Source: Frateuria_A sp051900425 (GTDB taxonomy: Bacteria > Pseudomonadota > Gammaproteobacteria > Xanthomonadales > Rhodanobacteraceae). Taken from it: DNA of 64,000 nt. Position 1 is the stretch's first letter. The number at the start of each line of letters is the position of its first letter. Where the stretch lies: positions 124,001-188,000 of the forward strand of contig NZ_JBHZGK010000004.1 in the NCBI RefSeq assembly GCF_051900425.1, written 5' to 3'. Both the position numbers and the translations under genes were made by a program. The notes beneath the pieces were generated by a model. The model did no database searches, was not told the DNA's origin, and saw nothing but the letters and a program-made list of their open reading frames with translations. Positions 51,426 to 60,224 of the stretch are shown in pieces.

Positions 51426-51439
51426 TGAATACGTATGCA
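51426..51439. promoter_or_regulatory. LacI-type operator, site D
   Basis: TGAATACGTATGCA, identical to site A, 96 bases upstream of the XgtA-like gene start. Confidence 0.8.
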
Positions 51440-51534
51440 GGGCGGGCCGATACCGTGCGGCTCGCCTTTAAGCTGCCGGCCACCGTCAGCGCGTCCAGTA
51501 CGCGCGGTGCCCCAGTGAGCGCGGAATCCAAGTC

Positions 51535-53151
51535 ATGCAGATGCAACAGTGGTGGCGCGGCGCCGTCACCTACCAGATCTACCCGCGCAGCTTCCTGGAC
51601 ACCAACGGCGACGGCGTGGGCGACCTGCCGGGGATCATCCAAAAGCTCGATTACGTGGCGAGCCTCGGTGTCGACGCGATCTGGATATCGCCCTTCTTCA
51701 AGTCGCCGATGGCCGACTACGGCTACGACATCGCCGATTACTGCGACGTCGATCCGATGTTCGGCACGCTGGAGGACTTCGACCGTCTGCTGGCCAAGGC
51801 GCACGGCCTGGGCATCCGCGTGATGATCGACCAGGTGCTGAGCCACACTTCGGTCGACCACGCCTGGTTCCAGGAAAGCCGGTCCAGTCGCGACAACCCC
51901 AAGGCCGACTGGTATGTGTGGGCCGATGCGAACGAAGACGGCACGCCGCCGAACAACTGGCTGTCTATCTTCGGTGGCGGCGCCTGGCAATGGGAGCCGC
52001 GGCGCGGCCAGTACTTCCTGCACAACTTCCTGGCATCGCAGCCGGACCTCAACTTCCACAACCCGGACGTGCGCGCGGCGATCCTCGACTGCGTGCGCTT
52101 CTGGCTGGAGCGCGGTGTGGACGGCCTGCGGCTGGACGCGATCAACTTCTGCTTCCATGACGCGCAACTGCGCGACAACCCGCCCAAGCCCAAGGAACAT
52201 CGGGTCGGGCGAGGCTTCAGTCCGGACAACCCGTACGCCTTCCAGTACCACTGGTACAACAACACGCAGCCGGAGAACCTTGCCTTCCTGGCCGAGTTGC
52301 GCGCGCTGCTCGACCGCTACCCCGGGACGGTGGCGCTGGGCGAGATTTCCTCCGAGGACTCGCTGGCGACGATGGCCGAGTACACCGAAGCGGGCCGCCT
52401 GCACATGGGCTACAGCTTCGAACTGCTCACCGACGATTTCAGCGCCGCCCACATCCGCGGCACGGTGCAGCAGCTGGAGGCGCAGATGCGCGAAGGCTGG
52501 CCGTGCTGGGCGATCTCCAACCACGACGTCGAGCGCGTGCTCAGCCGCTGGGGGAGGACGCGGCCGACCGCCGCGCTCGCCAATCTCTTCACGGCTCTGG
52601 TCTGTTCGTTGCGCGGGTCGGTATGCATCTACCAGGGCGAGGAACTGGCCCTGACCGAAGCGAGCGTGCCTTTCGAATCGCTGAAAGACCCCTACGGCAT
52701 CGCTTTCTGGCCGCAGTTCAAGGGACGCGACGGCTGTCGTACGCCGATGCCCTGGAACGACCAGGCGCATGCCGGTTTCACCGATGGCGAGCCGTGGCTG
52801 CCGGTGCCGGAGGAGCATCGCGCGCTGGCCGTGGCGCAGCAGGAGGACGACCCGGCGTCCGCGCTGCACGGTTTCCGCCGGGTCCTGCGTTGGCGGCGGG
52901 AACAGCCCGCGCTGCGCTGGGGCGACATTCTTTTCCTCGACGCGCCCGAACCGTTGCTCGCCTTCACCCGCAGCCACGGCGGCGAGACCGTGCTGGTTGC
53001 GTTCAACCTGGGCGCACACGCGTGCGAAGCCGATCTGGCGCTAAACGGCCATTGGCATGCCATCGACGGTCACGGGCTCCCGGAAGGCAGCTTCGCGGGT
53101 GGGCGGCTGCAGTTGCCCGCCCACGGCGTGGTGTTTGCGCGCCAGGCCTGA
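51535..53151 (+). CDS. Cytoplasmic alpha-glucosidase, GH13 (XgtA-like)
   Basis: Product of 538 residues, no signal peptide. It opens WWRGAVTYQIYPRSFLDTNG, typical of oligo-1,6-glucosidase/alpha-glucosidase GH13_23. Catalytic residues: nucleophile GLRLDAINF, acid/base VALGEISSED, and AISNHDVERV. Length and features agree with the 538-residue XgtA of Xanthomonas campestris, known to hydrolyse and transfer alpha-1,4-glucosyl units. Expected to split imported maltose and maltodextrin in the cytoplasm. Site D upstream suggests control by the local LacI regulator. Confidence 0.92.
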   Translation: MQMQQWWRGAVTYQIYPRSFLDTNGDGVGDLPGIIQKLDYVASLGVDAIWISPFFKSPMADYGYDIADYCDVDPMFGTLEDFDRLLAKAHGLGIRVMIDQVLSHTSVDHAWFQESRSSRDNPKADWYVWADANEDGTPPNNWLSIFGGGAWQWEPRRGQYFLHNFLASQPDLNFHNPDVRAAILDCVRFWLERGVDGLRLDAINFCFHDAQLRDNPPKPKEHRVGRGFSPDNPYAFQYHWYNNTQPENLAFLAELRALLDRYPGTVALGEISSEDSLATMAEYTEAGRLHMGYSFELLTDDFSAAHIRGTVQQLEAQMREGWPCWAISNHDVERVLSRWGRTRPTAALANLFTALVCSLRGSVCIYQGEELALTEASVPFESLKDPYGIAFWPQFKGRDGCRTPMPWNDQAHAGFTDGEPWLPVPEEHRALAVAQQEDDPASALHGFRRVLRWRREQPALRWGDILFLDAPEPLLAFTRSHGGETVLVAFNLGAHACEADLALNGHWHAIDGHGLPEGSFAGGRLQLPAHGVVFARQA

Positions 53152-53235
53152 GCCTGCCGCAACAAGGCGGCATCACGCGACGATGAGCGGCTGATGCGTA
53201 GTCTGGCGACTGTTCCTTCCAGCAGGAGCCATCAC

Positions 53236-53409
53236 ATGCCCAATCCCAAGCCCACCGCCCAGCACCGGCACGGCACCGGCGACCGCAACGACGCCGACGT
53301 CGCGCGCATGGACCACAAGCTGCAGGAAAAGCGCGACGCCAAGGAAACGCGCGATGCCAAGGAGGCCGATCGCGAGGCCAAGCGCGAGGAAGGCTTCGTT
53401 CATCCGTAG
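53236..53409 (+). CDS. Small highly charged hypothetical protein
   Basis: 57 residues, very hydrophilic and lysine/aspartate/glutamate-rich (LQEKRDAKETRDAKEADREA), probably one long charged helix. AGGAG lies 7 bases before ATG 53236. No family is recognised. It is followed by a bidirectional terminator at 53510. Confidence 0.6.
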   Translation: MPNPKPTAQHRHGTGDRNDADVARMDHKLQEKRDAKETRDAKEADREAKREEGFVHP

Positions 53410-53509
53410 GAGTCAATGCCGGGCATCATCGACGACCCGACGCGGCACCGGTAGCCGGCTGAGATTTTGGCCGGGGCGCAGCTGGCGTTCCGCGGACGGG
53501 GAGACCACG

Positions 53510-53539
53510 AAAAAGCCGCCCTTGTGAGGCGGCTTTTTT
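53510..53539. terminator. Bidirectional terminator
   Basis: Stem GCCGCC / GGCGGC with A-run before and T-run after (AAAAA and TTTTTT), placed between the charged small gene and tRNA-Ala; it can serve both strands. Confidence 0.85.
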
Positions 53540-53551
53540 CATCGAAACAAG

Positions 53552-53627
<76 letters not shown>

Positions 53628-53714
53628 ACGCGAGCCGCGCATGTTAGCAGCGTCGCGTGGCGTTCGCCAAGAGCCTGTCCGCCTTCGTCGCGTGCCGCGG
53701 GCTTCGCGTGCCGG

Positions 53715-54830
53715 TCAGTCGGGGAGCAATGCGGACAGCGGGCCGTGCAGCACGTCGCGGCGCCAGCCTTCGAGGAACTCCGGCCACTCGCGGGTGGTGA
53801 GGCATTCTTCCAGCACCTTGCGCGGGCACAGCAACCCGGCGGGCAGGTCGAGTTCGCCGGCGAGGCGATCGACGGTGTCCTTCATCGCGGCCAGCGCCTT
53901 CTTCGCCGGTCCCGGCACGGGTGCAGGGATCGCGGCGGTGGCCGCGAGTTCCTCTGCATCCGGGCCTGGCCGGATCAACTCGAAGAGCTCGGCGCGCTGT
54001 GGCGAGCGCAGCGCACGCTGGCCGCGGCTGCGCTGGTCCAGTTCGGCCACGCTCGAGGGCGGGTTCTGCGCGAAGTCGAGCGCGAGCGCGTCCTCGAGCA
54101 GCCAGGAGCGCGGGCGGTCCAGCGTGCGCGCGCTGCGGTCGCGCCACAGCAGGATGCGTCGCAACAGGGCCTGCTGCGCGCGCGGCCAGTCGGCGGCGGC
54201 GCGGAAGCTGCGGTGCGGCTGCGGATCGCCTTCGTGGGTGTCGGCGCGGCGCTTAAGTCGCTCGCAGTCCTCGGCGTGCCATGCCGTGCGGCCTCGCTCG
54301 GCGAGCCGCGCGGCGAGTTGCGCGTGCACGGGCTCCAGGTAGACCACGTCGAGCGTGGCGTACAGGCGCTGTGACTCGGTCAGTGGACGTTGCAGCCAGT
54401 CCGAGCGGGTCTCGCCCTTGTCCAGCTCGGGGCCGATCAGCTCAGCGACCAGTGCGCGGTAGCTCAGCCCGAGGCCCATGCCGACGAAGGCGGCGGCGAT
54501 CTGGGTGTCGAACAGCGTGCCGGGGCCTTGGGGCAGCAGCGGTGCGAGGGCTTCGAGGTCCTCGCCTGCACTGTGCATGACCGTAACCATGGGCCCCGTG
54601 GCAAGACGCGGGCGCAGGGCGCTGCCGATATCGAAAGCGAGCGGATCGACCAGCGCGTAGCGGCCGTTCCACCCCAGTTGCAGCAGCGCCAGTTGCGGGT
54701 GGAACGTGTTCCGGCGCATGAATTCGGTGTCGACGCCCAGCGCGGCATCGGCGGGCAACTCGGCCAGCCACGCCTCCAGCGTGTCGCGGCGGTCGATCCA
54801 TGTGGCGTCGGCCGCGGTGGGCACGGACAT
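53715..54830 (-). CDS. rnd: Ribonuclease D
   Basis: 3'-5' exoribonuclease that trims tRNA and other small RNA precursors; it lies next to a tRNA gene but with its own start. 371 residues. DEDDy nuclease domain (about 1-170): GVDTEFMRRNTF (Asp and Glu), VMHSAGEDLEAL (Asp), and LYATLDVVYLEPV (Tyr and Asp). An HRDC domain (about 210-290) contains RRILLWRDRSARTLDRPRSW then LLED. The C-terminal part is variable. It is divergent from the FGE-sulfatase-domain gene with a 113-base gap. Confidence 0.95.
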   Translation of the reverse strand: MSVPTAADATWIDRRDTLEAWLAELPADAALGVDTEFMRRNTFHPQLALLQLGWNGRYALVDPLAFDIGSALRPRLATGPMVTVMHSAGEDLEALAPLLPQGPGTLFDTQIAAAFVGMGLGLSYRALVAELIGPELDKGETRSDWLQRPLTESQRLYATLDVVYLEPVHAQLAARLAERGRTAWHAEDCERLKRRADTHEGDPQPHRSFRAAADWPRAQQALLRRILLWRDRSARTLDRPRSWLLEDALALDFAQNPPSSVAELDQRSRGQRALRSPQRAELFELIRPGPDAEELAATAAIPAPVPGPAKKALAAMKDTVDRLAGELDLPAGLLCPRKVLEECLTTREWPEFLEGWRRDVLHGPLSALLPD

Positions 54831-54943
54831 GCAGAAACTTCCTCGGTGTCGGTCGGCGGGCCCTCGGGAAGCGCCAGGCGCATTGCCCTGTCATCGGCCC
54901 TGCCATAAGGTGAGCGGCGCACGATAACAGCCTTGGGACCTCC

Positions 54944-56884
54944 ATGCCGAGCAACGAAACCGTCCGCCTCCAGCGCACCCTCGGTGGCGCACTGGGCGTA
55001 CTCGTGCTCGGCGCGGCACTGGTCTATCACTTTTTCCCCCGCGTGTTCCATGTGGACCCGGCGACCATGACCGCCCGCCGGCCGACCTCGACCGGTGCGG
55101 CCACCCCAGCCGGACAGCGCGCACCGCGTACCCCGCTGGACGCCGAAATCGATGCCGGGCCGCCGCTCACGCTGGCCCCGGCAGCGGTGATTGCGTCGCG
55201 GATGAGCAAGGGCAACCAGCACTTGCCCGAACAGCTCAGTGCCGACACGCCGGAGGTGCAGGCGTTGCTGGCGCGTGCCGGCAAGGCCATGCACGACGGA
55301 CGTCTGGTCGGCGAAGAGGACAGTGCCGCCGCGCTCTACGCGCAGGCGTTGAAGGACAAGCCCGACAGCCGGGCGGCCGCGCAAGGCCTGAATCAGGTGC
55401 GCGCGCAGCTGGTGGCGCAGATCGGCCAGGACATTGCGGTCGGCGATGCCGATTCCGCGAAGGATCTCCTGGATGGTCTGCGCGGCCTTCCGAACACGGC
55501 GGGCGACGTTGCGCAGCTGGAGCAGAACCTGGAGACGCTTGCCAGGGTCCGCCCGATGCTGGTCCAGGCCGCCTCGCTGCTGCAGCAGGGCAAGGCCGAC
55601 CAGCCGCAGGGGGGCAGCGCGCTGGACCTCTATCGCCAGGTGCAGGCGCTCGATCCGCAGAACGCCATGGCCGAGCAGGGCATCTTCCAGGTGCAGCGCG
55701 CCGTGCTGGATCGTGCCCTCGCGGCGGTGGCGCAGAACGATTTTGCCGCCGCCGACCGCGCGCTGGCCGAAGCGGACACGATCCGTCCCGGCTCGCAGCA
55801 ACTGGTGGACGTGCGCAACCGCGTCGAAGGCATCCGCCGTCAGCGCGCCAGCGGGCTGCTGGCGCAGGCGCGCTCGGCGCTGGACGCCGGCAACCTGGAC
55901 CTGGCACAGCGCCTCGCCGGACAGGCGCAGGCCCTGCAGCCTGACCTGAAAGGCATCGACGCGTTCCAGCAGCAGCTCACCAACGCCCGCCTGTATGCCA
56001 GCTACAAGCCGGGGCAGGTGTTCAGCGACCGCTTCGTCGATCTTCCGGGGCACACGCCGGCGATGGTGGTGATCCCCACCGGCAGCTTCCGCATGGGTGC
56101 GCCCGAGGGCGAGGAAGACGCCACCGACGCAGAGACGCCCGCCCACCAGGTCGCGCTGGACAAAGGCTTCGCCATGGCGCGCACCGAGGTGACGGTGGGC
56201 CAGTTCCGCGAGTTCGTGCGAGCCAGCGGCTATCAGCCCGACTCGGTCAGGCTGGGTGGCGCCAGCGTGTACGACGAGCGCAGCGGTGTGCTCCGCGATG
56301 ACTCCAACGCCACCTGGCAGGACGACTACGCGGGCCGCCCGGCAGCGGACGACCTGCCGGTGGTCAACGTCTCCTGGCGCGATGCCAGGGCCTACGCCGC
56401 CTGGCTCGGCGAGCGCACCGGCAAGCACTACCGCCTGCCGAGCGAGGCCGAGTTCGAGTACGCCTTGCGCGGCGCCACCCAGACCCGCTTCTGGTGGGGC
56501 GGGCGGGCACCCACCCGCAAGGTGGAAAACCTCACCGGCAGTGGCGACCGCTCACCCAGCGGACGCCGCTGGAGCAACGCCTTCCCGAGCTATCGGGACG
56601 GTTATTGGGGACCGGCCCCGGCAGCGAGCTTCATGGCCAACCCCTTCGGACTGTACGACATCGACGGCAACGTCTCCGAATGGGTCGCCGACTGCTGGCA
56701 TGACAACTACGTACGCGCGCCTGTGGACGGCAGCGCCTGGCTCAATCCCGGTTGCAGCGTGCACGTCGTGCGGGGCGGTTCGTGGGGCAGCTCGCCCGAC
56801 CAGGTGCGCTCGGCGTACCGGCAGGGCGCGGACGGCCGGGTGCGCAGCGCACGCGTGGGTTTCCGCGTCGTTCGCGAACTGTAG
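54944..56884 (+). CDS. FGE-sulfatase (SUMF1) domain protein with membrane anchor and TPR-like repeats
   Basis: Product of 646 residues: N-terminal membrane helix (about 13-30), then a helical repeat region (about 100-345) with TPR-like units (ALYAQALKDKPDSRAAAQGL; DLYRQVQALDPQNAMAEQ), then a formylglycine-generating-enzyme-like domain (MVVIPTGSFRMGAPEGEEDA, YRLPSEAEFEYALRGAT, VVRGGSWGSSPDQVRSAYR). Many such proteins act as protein-binding or kinase-associated modules rather than true formylglycine enzymes. The copper-site Cys pair of true FGE is not evident. The small gene downstream begins 163 bases later. Confidence 0.85.
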   Translation: MPSNETVRLQRTLGGALGVLVLGAALVYHFFPRVFHVDPATMTARRPTSTGAATPAGQRAPRTPLDAEIDAGPPLTLAPAAVIASRMSKGNQHLPEQLSADTPEVQALLARAGKAMHDGRLVGEEDSAAALYAQALKDKPDSRAAAQGLNQVRAQLVAQIGQDIAVGDADSAKDLLDGLRGLPNTAGDVAQLEQNLETLARVRPMLVQAASLLQQGKADQPQGGSALDLYRQVQALDPQNAMAEQGIFQVQRAVLDRALAAVAQNDFAAADRALAEADTIRPGSQQLVDVRNRVEGIRRQRASGLLAQARSALDAGNLDLAQRLAGQAQALQPDLKGIDAFQQQLTNARLYASYKPGQVFSDRFVDLPGHTPAMVVIPTGSFRMGAPEGEEDATDAETPAHQVALDKGFAMARTEVTVGQFREFVRASGYQPDSVRLGGASVYDERSGVLRDDSNATWQDDYAGRPAADDLPVVNVSWRDARAYAAWLGERTGKHYRLPSEAEFEYALRGATQTRFWWGGRAPTRKVENLTGSGDRSPSGRRWSNAFPSYRDGYWGPAPAASFMANPFGLYDIDGNVSEWVADCWHDNYVRAPVDGSAWLNPGCSVHVVRGGSWGSSPDQVRSAYRQGADGRVRSARVGFRVVREL

Positions 56885-57047
56885 ACACGCGCCTGAAGAG
56901 GATGCCGCCATGGCCGGGGTCCGGGCCCGCCAAGGCGTACGACGGCCTATCCAAGCCACGCGACATCTGCAAGACTGCATGTCCGGCCAGCGGTATGCGC
57001 GCTGCTGCCGGATCCCGGCGGGCGGAGCCTTCCGGGGGGAGGGCGCA

Positions 57048-57290
57048 ATGAATCCGGAAACCGTCAGCTTGTTCGTGCCGTTCAGCGGTGAGGCTCCCTG
57101 GATCGTGAGGGGCGAGGCCTCCCGGGTGGGGACGTATCCCACGCGCGCCGAGGCGATCTCGGCGGCCGTCCGGGTGCGTGCCAAGCTGGCGCGTGCCTGG
57201 GGCCTGCAACACCCGCCTGTGCGGGTGCAGGAGAGCGACGGCAGCTGGTACGAACTGGCCGATCCGGACTCCACGACTCTGGTGCAATAG
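57048..57290 (+). CDS. Small hypothetical protein
   Basis: 80 residues, soluble. GGGGGGAGGG lies 4-13 bases before ATG 57048. A two-strand/helix pattern (VSLFVPFSGEAPWIVRGEAS, then PTRAEAISAAVRVRAKLARA) looks like a DUF2188-type small fold, but the match is weak. It ends 10 bases before the receiver gene, so they are probably co-transcribed. Confidence 0.6.
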   Translation: MNPETVSLFVPFSGEAPWIVRGEASRVGTYPTRAEAISAAVRVRAKLARAWGLQHPPVRVQESDGSWYELADPDSTTLVQ

Positions 57291-57300
57291 GTAGCCCCCA

Positions 57301-57675
57301 ATGGAAAAGACGTCCGGCCCCTGGCGGATCCTGCTGGTCGAAGACGAGATGCTGGTGGCCATGCTGCTGGAAGACATGCTCTCGGAGGCCGGTCACACCA
57401 TCATCGGCCCGATGGCGCGGATCGATCAGGCCGTCGAGGCCGCCCGCAACGAAACCATCGACCTGGCGATTCTCGACGTGAACGTTGGCGGCGATGAGGT
57501 GTACCCGGTGGCCGAAGCGCTGGCAGCGCGCGAGATCCCGTTCGCCTTCGCCACCGGATACGGCGCCCACGGACTGCGCGAACCCTGGCAAGACCGTCCC
57601 ACGCTGCAAAAACCCTTCCACCGCAACGACCTGTTCCGGATGGTGGCGGAGCTGGCGTCGTCCTACTCCTGCTGA
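57301..57675 (+). CDS. Single-domain response regulator (receiver)
   Basis: 124 residues, CheY-like: acidic pocket VEDE (14-16), phospho-acceptor Asp59 in LAILDVNVGG, Thr85 in FAFATGYG and Lys104 in TLQKPF. No output domain is attached. This subtype, with LDVNLGG-like and ATGYG motifs, often works with hybrid or HWE-type kinases. The next gene (57903) is a MASE1 sensor, a possible partner, but that gene lacks a normal kinase histidine. Confidence 0.88.
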   Translation: MEKTSGPWRILLVEDEMLVAMLLEDMLSEAGHTIIGPMARIDQAVEAARNETIDLAILDVNVGGDEVYPVAEALAAREIPFAFATGYGAHGLREPWQDRPTLQKPFHRNDLFRMVAELASSYSC

Positions 57676-57902
57676 GCCATCCGCTTCCGCCGCGGGGCGC
57701 CACAGCCCTGAGGCGTGACCGGACACGCCAGTCAGCGTACACCTGCGCGTGCCTTGCGTCTGGCTGTTCCCGCGACCGCCACAGCGGCTTGACCCTGCGG
57801 TAACATGCCGCAGGCAAGCGCCTGGCTGTTCACGCAGGTTTGTTTGCTTGACGGGATATCTGCCCGGGGGCGGGACCCCGGAGTACGGCAAGGGGAAGGG
57901 AC

Positions 57903-59489
57903 ATGCCGAAGAAGTCGGGGATCAACATCTGGTTACGCCATCTGGCCGTGGCCATCGCATATGCCGTGGTTTACGGGCTCGTGCGGCAATTGTCTTTCTC
58001 CCATTGGGCCCCGTTTGCCGGATTGCGGTTCAGCGCGTTGCTGCTTGTGCCCTACCGGTACTGGCCCGCGCTGCTGGTAGGCGAAGCGGCGTCACTGGCG
58101 TACGTCGGCATCGAATGCGCAGACCGGTTCGGTTGGCTCTGGGCCAGTTTCTTCATGATCCCGCCGATGCTCTTCTCGATGCCGCTGGTCCGGTGGTGTC
58201 GCGGCGCCGGCCGCATCTTTGGAGTGCACAACAGGACGAACATCAGTGTGTTCCTGTTGGCCACCTTGTGCGCTTCCCTGATCTGGGCGACGGTGAACAT
58301 GGGCACGCTCGTGCTGATGCACACCCGGCCGGACGAAGTTATCCAATATCAGGCGACCGCAGCCCGCTATTTCATCGGCAATTACATTGGCGTGCTGACG
58401 CTGACCCCGTTGGTCCTGCTGGTGCGCGAAGACCTGCACGTTGTCGGTCTGCGTCAGTTCCTGAGGCGGCTGCCGGACAGCCGCCTGGCGATGGAAACCG
58501 CCTGTTTGCTGGTGCCGGCCCTCGCGCTGCTGGTGTGGCTGGCTTCCGGTGCTGCCGGCCCGGCTACCCAAGAGGCGCGTATGGCGATGTTTCTTCCGGT
58601 CGCTTGGCTTTCCCTTCGCCATGGCTGGCGCGGAGCTGCGGTCGGCGGCAGCGCGGCGAGCGTTGCTGTCGTCCTCGCCATGCCGTTCCACCGTGACAAC
58701 GAAACGCTTCACGCACAGGTTTTCGTGGCATTCACCGTTACCACCATGTTTATGCTGGCAGCCCGGATTGCGGCGTTGCGAGAGGGCGAAGAGCGCGAGA
58801 GGGCCGATGCTCGCCTCGCACTGGCGGTCGCCCAACGCAATGTTTATCTGGGCGAACTGCAGTTACGTCAGACCTCCCATGCGCTGGAACAGGTGAGCAG
58901 TGCCGTCCAGGCCTCCTACACCCAACTGCTCGGCCGCCTGCGCTGTCTTTTGCCCGGAACCGACGAGCGCAGTTATTACCGCCACGCGGCAATTACCCAG
59001 CACCGCATCTATCGCCTGGCCGACTCGCTGTATCCGCTGACATGGGGCGAACGCGGCCTTCCGGCGGCACTACGCGAAGGGTCGATACCGCGCGCACTGG
59101 ACGAAGCCGGCATGGTCTACTGGTGCCGTATCCGCGAAGCCGGGCTGCGCGAGCTTTCCACGGGGATCCACATTGCCCTTTACCGCCTGGCCGTCGAAGC
59201 GGTGGCCCTCGCTTGCGCGAGCCGGGACATCAGCCACCTGCAAGTCCAGCTGCGCTGTGGCGCGTTTGCGGGGCGCCGGTGGGCCGTACTTCGCGTGGAC
59301 AGCCGGGTCGATTACGAGCACCTGGGCCGGGTCCGTTGGGACGAGGTCCTTCCGGTGCTCGGTGGCAGTGGTCTGGGCCTCGGGGCCATCAAGGACCGGG
59401 CCATGATTTTTGGCGGCAAGGTGCGCTTGCGTCCAGCCGGGAACGGGCAGCGATTGAGCCTGATACTTTTCGAGCCTGAGCTTGCCTGA
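57903..59489 (+). CDS. MASE1 sensor protein with degenerate histidine-kinase core
   Basis: Product of 528 residues. Residues about 8-300 form eight or nine membrane helices of the MASE1 type (HWAPFAGLRFSALLLVPYRY; FIGNYIGVLTLTPLVLLVRE). The cytoplasmic part resembles NarL-partner kinases (HPK7) only weakly. An EAVALACA segment sits where the ATPase N-box Asn should be, and GSGLGLGAIKDRAMIFGGKV resembles the G2 box. No H-box with a conserved histidine is visible. It may sense without phosphorylating. A terminator follows immediately. Confidence 0.8.
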   Translation: MPKKSGINIWLRHLAVAIAYAVVYGLVRQLSFSHWAPFAGLRFSALLLVPYRYWPALLVGEAASLAYVGIECADRFGWLWASFFMIPPMLFSMPLVRWCRGAGRIFGVHNRTNISVFLLATLCASLIWATVNMGTLVLMHTRPDEVIQYQATAARYFIGNYIGVLTLTPLVLLVREDLHVVGLRQFLRRLPDSRLAMETACLLVPALALLVWLASGAAGPATQEARMAMFLPVAWLSLRHGWRGAAVGGSAASVAVVLAMPFHRDNETLHAQVFVAFTVTTMFMLAARIAALREGEERERADARLALAVAQRNVYLGELQLRQTSHALEQVSSAVQASYTQLLGRLRCLLPGTDERSYYRHAAITQHRIYRLADSLYPLTWGERGLPAALREGSIPRALDEAGMVYWCRIREAGLRELSTGIHIALYRLAVEAVALACASRDISHLQVQLRCGAFAGRRWAVLRVDSRVDYEHLGRVRWDEVLPVLGGSGLGLGAIKDRAMIFGGKVRLRPAGNGQRLSLILFEPELA

Positions 59490-59490
59490 C

Positions 59491-59519
59491 AAAAAAACCG
59501 CCTTTCGGCGGTTTTTTTA
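59491..59519. terminator. Bidirectional terminator
   Basis: AAAAAAACCGCC-TTTC-GGCGGTTTTTTT: perfect stem with A- and T-runs, between the convergent MASE1 and CX6C-repeat genes. Confidence 0.92.
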
Positions 59520-60224
59520 TTACCGGACGTGGGTATTGCAGTCTTCCTTGTCGGGATCGCAGGAAGGCGCGGCCAGGGTTGAAACGGTGGTCGCACTCAG
59601 ATGCGTGTTGCAATCTTCCTTATCGGGATCGCAGGACGGAGCAATAAGCGTCGAGGTGGTGTTCGTTGTCAGGTGCGTATTGCAGTCTTCCTTGTCAGGG
59701 TCGCATGACGGCGCAGCCAGGCTCGACGTCATGGGCGCAGTCAGATGCGTGTTGCAGTCTTCCTTGTCCGGGTCACAAGGAGCGCGCGTGGCCGAGTTAT
59801 TGTTGCTGGCCTGGAACAGGACCGTACCATCGCTGACCGGCACCGCGACCAGGCTGATCCCGCGGTCGCGGTACACCAGTTCGGCGTGTGCCGGCAGCGG
59901 CACGACGGTACTGGATAGCGTGGCTACCTTCTGCGGCGTCGAAATGCGCCGGGCATCGCGTCCCATTGGGAGGACCAGGAACTGGCCATTGGCGGCGGCG
60001 ATGGCGCCGCGGACGTTGCCGTTGAGATCATTAACCTGGATGTACTTCACGCCATCGCTGGTAAACGCATAGACGTGCCAATGCGTACTCGAACTCAGAT
60101 CTTGCGTATTGGGCCAAGCCTGACCCAGCCCGGTAGTGAGCGGCTGGGCAGCCATGGCAGTGGTCGAAAGACCTAGGGCCACCAAGCTGGCAAAAACGGC
60201 GCGTCGAGACAGCAAGATACTCAT
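59520..60224 (-). CDS. Exported protein with four C-terminal CX6C repeats
   Basis: Product of 234 residues. A signal peptide (VFASLVALGLSTTAMA) precedes a globular part of about 120 residues (HWHVYAFTSDGVKYIQVNDL; AELVYRDRGISLVAVPVSDG). The C-terminal third consists of four CDPDKEDCNTH units at about 150, 174, 198 and 222, spaced exactly 24 residues and linked by Thr/Ser/Ala-rich spacers. The core 11 residues are invariant although several third codon positions differ. DPDKED is reminiscent of calcium-binding loops, and the two Cys could close a small disulfide ring. I do not recognise a family. Start 60224 has AAGGGG 8 bases away; 60230 is too close. Confidence 0.85.
   Translation of the reverse strand: MSILLSRRAVFASLVALGLSTTAMAAQPLTTGLGQAWPNTQDLSSSTHWHVYAFTSDGVKYIQVNDLNGNVRGAIAAANGQFLVLPMGRDARRISTPQKVATLSSTVVPLPAHAELVYRDRGISLVAVPVSDGTVLFQASNNNSATRAPCDPDKEDCNTHLTAPMTSSLAAPSCDPDKEDCNTHLTTNTTSTLIAPSCDPDKEDCNTHLSATTVSTLAAPSCDPDKEDCNTHVR
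59523..59777. repeat. 72-bp coding tandem repeat, 3.5 units
   Basis: DNA of the CX6C region; period 72 bases. Units differ mainly at silent sites and in the Thr/Ser spacer. Confidence 0.9.

Larger units (their letters stand above)
50947..51534. other. Long divergent regulatory region with two operators
   Basis: 588 bases between the receptor and XgtA-like glucosidase. No credible gene is seen; open frames here are short and arginine-rich. It contains sites C and D, 350 bases apart centre to centre, one near each promoter, which would suit looping by a tetrameric or cooperatively binding repressor. Confidence 0.6.

Noticed and set aside
59523..59777. CRISPR-like regularly spaced repeats
   Set aside because: The 72-base periodic units are contiguous coding repeats within an exported protein; no unique spacers, leader or cas genes are present.
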